Shown here: positions 62,501 to 64,000 of the stretch, piece after piece
Layout of the letters: every line of letters begins with the position of its first letter
Numbering within the stretch: the first letter of the stretch is position 1
NCBI RefSeq assembly: GCF_034479515.1
Contig: NZ_CP140152.1
Span: forward strand, 2,728,001 to 2,792,000
Origin: Duganella zoogloeoides
GTDB taxonomy: Bacteria; Pseudomonadota; Gammaproteobacteria; Burkholderiales; Burkholderiaceae_D
Reading direction: 5' to 3'
DNA length: 64,000 bases
Position numbers and translations under genes: made by a program
The notes under the pieces: model-generated
The model's input: only the letters and a program-made list of their open reading frames with translations
The model's database searches: none
Told to the model about the DNA's origin: nothing

Positions 62501-63281
62501 GGCGCGCATAGCCGGCATTGCGCGAGGTGGCGATTTCGGTCGAATGCGATTCGTTGACCATGCGCGAGGTGGAGGCGTTGATCATCACGCCGAGCCGGTT
62601 GTCGAGGAACTTGCGGGTGGCGATCAGGTTGGCGTCGGGCGACCAGTCCTTGTTCAGCGACCCTTGCGAACCGGCCACGCGCAGCGACACGAACGGCTCC
62701 TTGAAGTCGAGACTGGTGCGGGTCTTGATCACCACGCCGCCGCCGAGCGAGCCTTCGGTCATGTCGGCCGTCGATCCTTTGACCACGTCCACGCTCTTGA
62801 TCAGGTCGGCCGACAGCGAGCGGAACTCGGTGCCACGGCCGTTGCCGCCGCCATTCATGTCGGTGCCGCCGGCCGACTGCACGCCCTGGCCGTCGATTTC
62901 GACACGCGTCAAGTCGGCCGAGTTGCCGCGGATGGCGACGCTGATGCCTTCGCCGAAATCGCCGCGGTCGAGCGCCACGCCGGAAATGCGCGAAATCGCT
63001 TCACCGATATTTCGATCGGGAAAAGCACCGACGTCTTCGGCGACGATGGAATCCATCGCGGTAGCGGCATTCTTCTTGCGCTCGATGCCCGACTGCTGCG
63101 AGGCGCGGGTGCCGTTGATGACGACCTTCTTGATGTCCTCGGCGGCCGTAGCTGTGGTGGCGTCGCCCGGCGCTTCCTGTGCCATGGCAAGGTTGCCTGC
63201 AACCACAGAGGCAAGCGCGATGGAGACGGCGACACTGATTTTTTTCTTGCGACCAACGTGATGATGACTGACTCGATGCAT
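59577..63281 (-). CDS. TonB-dependent outer-membrane receptor 2
   Basis: A 1234-aa paralogue of receptor 1 with the same layout: signal peptide (ending NLAMAQE), KKVVINGTRAS, an almost superimposable plug (GDFGEGISVAIRGNSADLTR, EGSLGGGVVIKTRTSLDF) and a barrel ending RRIMVGMNYRN. Matching Cys pairs (FVGCVDTPG, NFDCVKQCAAND, FNCIAACGNN). ATG 63281 has GGGAG six bases upstream. The divergence is concentrated in barrel loops, suggesting related but different ligands. The two genes are separated by a terminator, so they are probably transcribed independently. Confidence 0.94.
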   Translation of the reverse strand: MHRVSHHHVGRKKKISVAVSIALASVVAGNLAMAQEAPGDATTATAAEDIKKVVINGTRASQQSGIERKKNAATAMDSIVAEDVGAFPDRNIGEAISRISGVALDRGDFGEGISVAIRGNSADLTRVEIDGQGVQSAGGTDMNGGGNGRGTEFRSLSADLIKSVDVVKGSTADMTEGSLGGGVVIKTRTSLDFKEPFVSLRVAGSQGSLNKDWSPDANLIATRKFLDNRLGVMINASTSRMVNESHSTEIATSRNAGYARLIDFDNSPNKTFTYLPSTLSKDDPAVNTPTLRSPLTAGGTFNAATPFEILTKSAAAQTKADCYAAFPALTNAQRNAFNGNTARNQASNARSNELISCLNQWNDYTPSLVRFIERRQEDKRNNVDLRFDLKVNNELTVFAKGSYARRKVDDTNMTLALGGLNVNPDVTVSPTYQGAAWTDSASGVRSAVPGSGYYLYDNASYRAQVATARGAVANVDPRSVTVDANHHVTQFTISDANANTAQIHNVMKTSDRYFQTGGTYKNGALVAELFVGDARSTWQRGDKRVSWSYDYGPTTLKVLPNGLWTYEQPAGTSFNQADPALYAIVRPAGAATVAVPAGANVPVAIPAYTVNQQPLSTQAPQLQFSPKMAETEERTAKADFSYALGASVPFFSRIKAGFNLRETSGSSWGAGGYEAAGAIGQFSRPAGYTPAVVVPTANVRSNFVGCVDTPGSLGANGRPCAFGYVANVAPATALSGTATMTPQQFQDIIAASMTQKNTPFFNGAPDRPAGLIDGWTQIDVEKVFALSGIPNVNFDCVKQCAANDGKVYQQPVTRYKERATAGYVMTDFSFDHLPFTDRSLPFGLELDGNFGYRVVRTKVQASGTMGLTSILTTANFDPAAPNAVGGTVTATTRRATRMEATTTDYLPILNLALWLVPNEVVLRYNRAKQVARPPVTALIPSGDCTYDQRNANPATGDDGTQTCSGTIGNPQLRAQTNQNQNLGLEWYPNADTSFSLAGFRQVGKVGGNVVVGRTDLNIFNGTGVVDPNTGQPVDIGFDYRTYENGPNITRTGVEYGSKTAFTFLPWLLRYTGIDLNYTKLRSSNTSQRIVDLLTGDELPPIGESKYTYNASLWYDDGKLSARVSLQAVGVKFNCIAACGNNSVNNYPNAAGGRTTALAYNPGSPNFKDATRYVDAKISYRLSKNLDIFAEGRNLGLSSTSNSQGQYAGFADGTPNLLDVTYAGRRIMVGMNYRN

Positions 63282-63286
63282 GGCAA

Positions 63287-63316
63287 CTCCCTGAATGGCC
63301 TGGCGGCCTGTTTTAA
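63287..63316 (-). promoter_or_regulatory. Conserved 5' leader of TonB receptor 2
   Basis: On the minus strand: TTAAAACAGGCC, GCCA, GGCC, then CAGGGAG, parallel to 59294-59323. Confidence 0.5.
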
Positions 63317-63446
63317 CGCCCGGCTATCGCTGCCAGGCTTGAATTTCAAGGAGTTTAATGTTGAAAGTAGCTCAAATGTTTCTAAAATGAAAATATTAGA
63401 ACGAGGGCGTTTGTTATACGTTTAACGTTGCCATAAAGCAAATATA

Positions 63447-63560
63447 CTTATGCGAAATTCATTCCAGGAGGGGGCTGGTTCCTGGGGCTATTGGACAAAT
63501 ATCCAAAATGTCCTTATGTGAAGTACATTCCAGGGTGAGGCGCGATCCCGGGGCTGGTGG
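63447..63560. repeat. Two diverged 48-base direct repeats
   Basis: 63447-63494 and 63513-63560 both read CTTATGnGAAnTnCATTCC, continue AGG, and end with GGGGCT-nn-TGG-like sequence without gaps. They lie between TonB receptor 2 and the ABC-F gene, outside any gene. Confidence 0.55.
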
Positions 63561-63581
63561 AGCGGCAGGGGGCGGGTGCTG

Positions 63582-63587
63582 TATAAT
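63582..63587 (+). promoter_or_regulatory. Possible -10 element for the ABC-F gene
   Basis: A perfect TATAAT 50 bases before the start. I see no convincing -35, so this is weaker than the queE promoter. Confidence 0.4.
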
Positions 63588-63637
63588 CATGGCATTCCGC
63601 CTAACGGCATGATTTCAATAGAAAAACCTCATTCCAG

Positions 63638-64000
63638 ATGCTATCCACCGCAAATATTACGATGCAGTTCGGCGCCAAGCCGTTGTTTGAAAACATCTCC
63701 GTCAAGTTCGGCGATGGCAACCGTTATGGCCTGATCGGCGCCAACGGCTGCGGCAAATCGACGTTCATGAAAATCCTCGGCGGCGATCTCGACCCGTCCG
63801 GCGGCAACGTCATGCTCGACACCAACGAACGCCTGGGCAAGCTGCGCCAGGACCAGTTTGCCTTTGAAGACATGCGCGTGCTGGACGTGGTCATGATGGG
63901 CCACACCGAGATGTGGGCGGCGATGCAGGAGCGCGACGCCATCTACGCCAACCCGGAAGCCACCGACGACGACTACATGAAAGCCGCCGAACTGGAAGGC
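63638..64000 (+). CDS. ybiT: ABC-F ATPase, YbiT type (5' part)
   Basis: The first 121 codons of an ABC-F protein continuing past the right edge. [20 protein letters not shown], the Walker [35 protein letters not shown] and [19 protein letters not shown] follow E. coli YbiT almost residue by residue. ABC-F proteins act on ribosomes rather than transport. ATG 63638 is preceded by an unremarkable leader. Confidence 0.92.
   Translation, partial: MLSTANITMQFGAKPLFENISVKFGDGNRYGLIGANGCGKSTFMKILGGDLDPSGGNVMLDTNERLGKLRQDQFAFEDMRVLDVVMMGHTEMWAAMQERDAIYANPEATDDDYMKAAELEG

Overview
The window is a chromosomal segment of a Gram-negative betaproteobacterium. The high-G+C backbone, cytochrome bo3 operon, many hybrid kinases and GGDEF proteins, and very large TonB-dependent receptors suggest Oxalobacteraceae (Massilia/Duganella/Janthinobacterium type). 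That placement is inference from gene content; no rRNA gene is present.

Layout. (1) 142-3901: eight tandem paralogous small genes of a family I do not recognise. They alternate between two subtypes and are read rightwards. (2) 3959-6352, minus: ppk2 and an MFS transporter. (3) 6484-13266: cyoABCD, a SURF1-family gene and a RegB/RegA-type redox two-component pair in one tightly overlapping operon. (4) 13277-24907: a 1697-aa periplasmic-propeller hybrid kinase, a 2-hydroxyacid dehydrogenase, a chemoreceptor and a MASE1/CHASE hybrid kinase. (5) 25069-28944: DUF2141 protein, carotenoid oxygenase and a LytS/LytTR-type two-component pair. (6) 29009-33612: purT, DUF481 protein, a small secreted protein, a diguanylate cyclase, an Lrp-type regulator and a small ACT-like protein.

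(7) About 33.6-45.3 kb is an accessory island of visibly lower G+C. It holds some sixteen small, mostly unrelated genes, all on the plus strand: DUF7660, YidD-like, DUF3806, GNAT, pentapeptide, DUF6966, secreted Cys-rich and small membrane proteins. Recurring linkers separate them, in a long form of about 100 bp and a short form around CGGCCAnnAGCGGAC. One complete IS110/IS1111-type element and one truncated copy lie within it, and their outer flanks resemble the linker motif. The arrangement resembles an integron cassette array, but I see neither an integrase gene nor canonical attC cores. This is the strongest candidate for an undescribed system.

(8) 45404-55438: purine permease, two GGDEF proteins, a secreted DNA/RNA endonuclease, an orphan NarX-type kinase, then queE-queD-tadA (wobble-position tRNA modification) and an LD-carboxypeptidase. 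(9) 55568-63281: two closely similar tandem TonB-dependent receptors sharing a conserved 5' leader. (10) 63638 to the right edge: the 5' part of a YbiT-type ABC-F ATPase.

Functional themes are aerobic respiration with redox control, dense signalling (hybrid kinases, three GGDEF proteins, chemotaxis), outer-membrane uptake, and a rapidly changing island of small genes.
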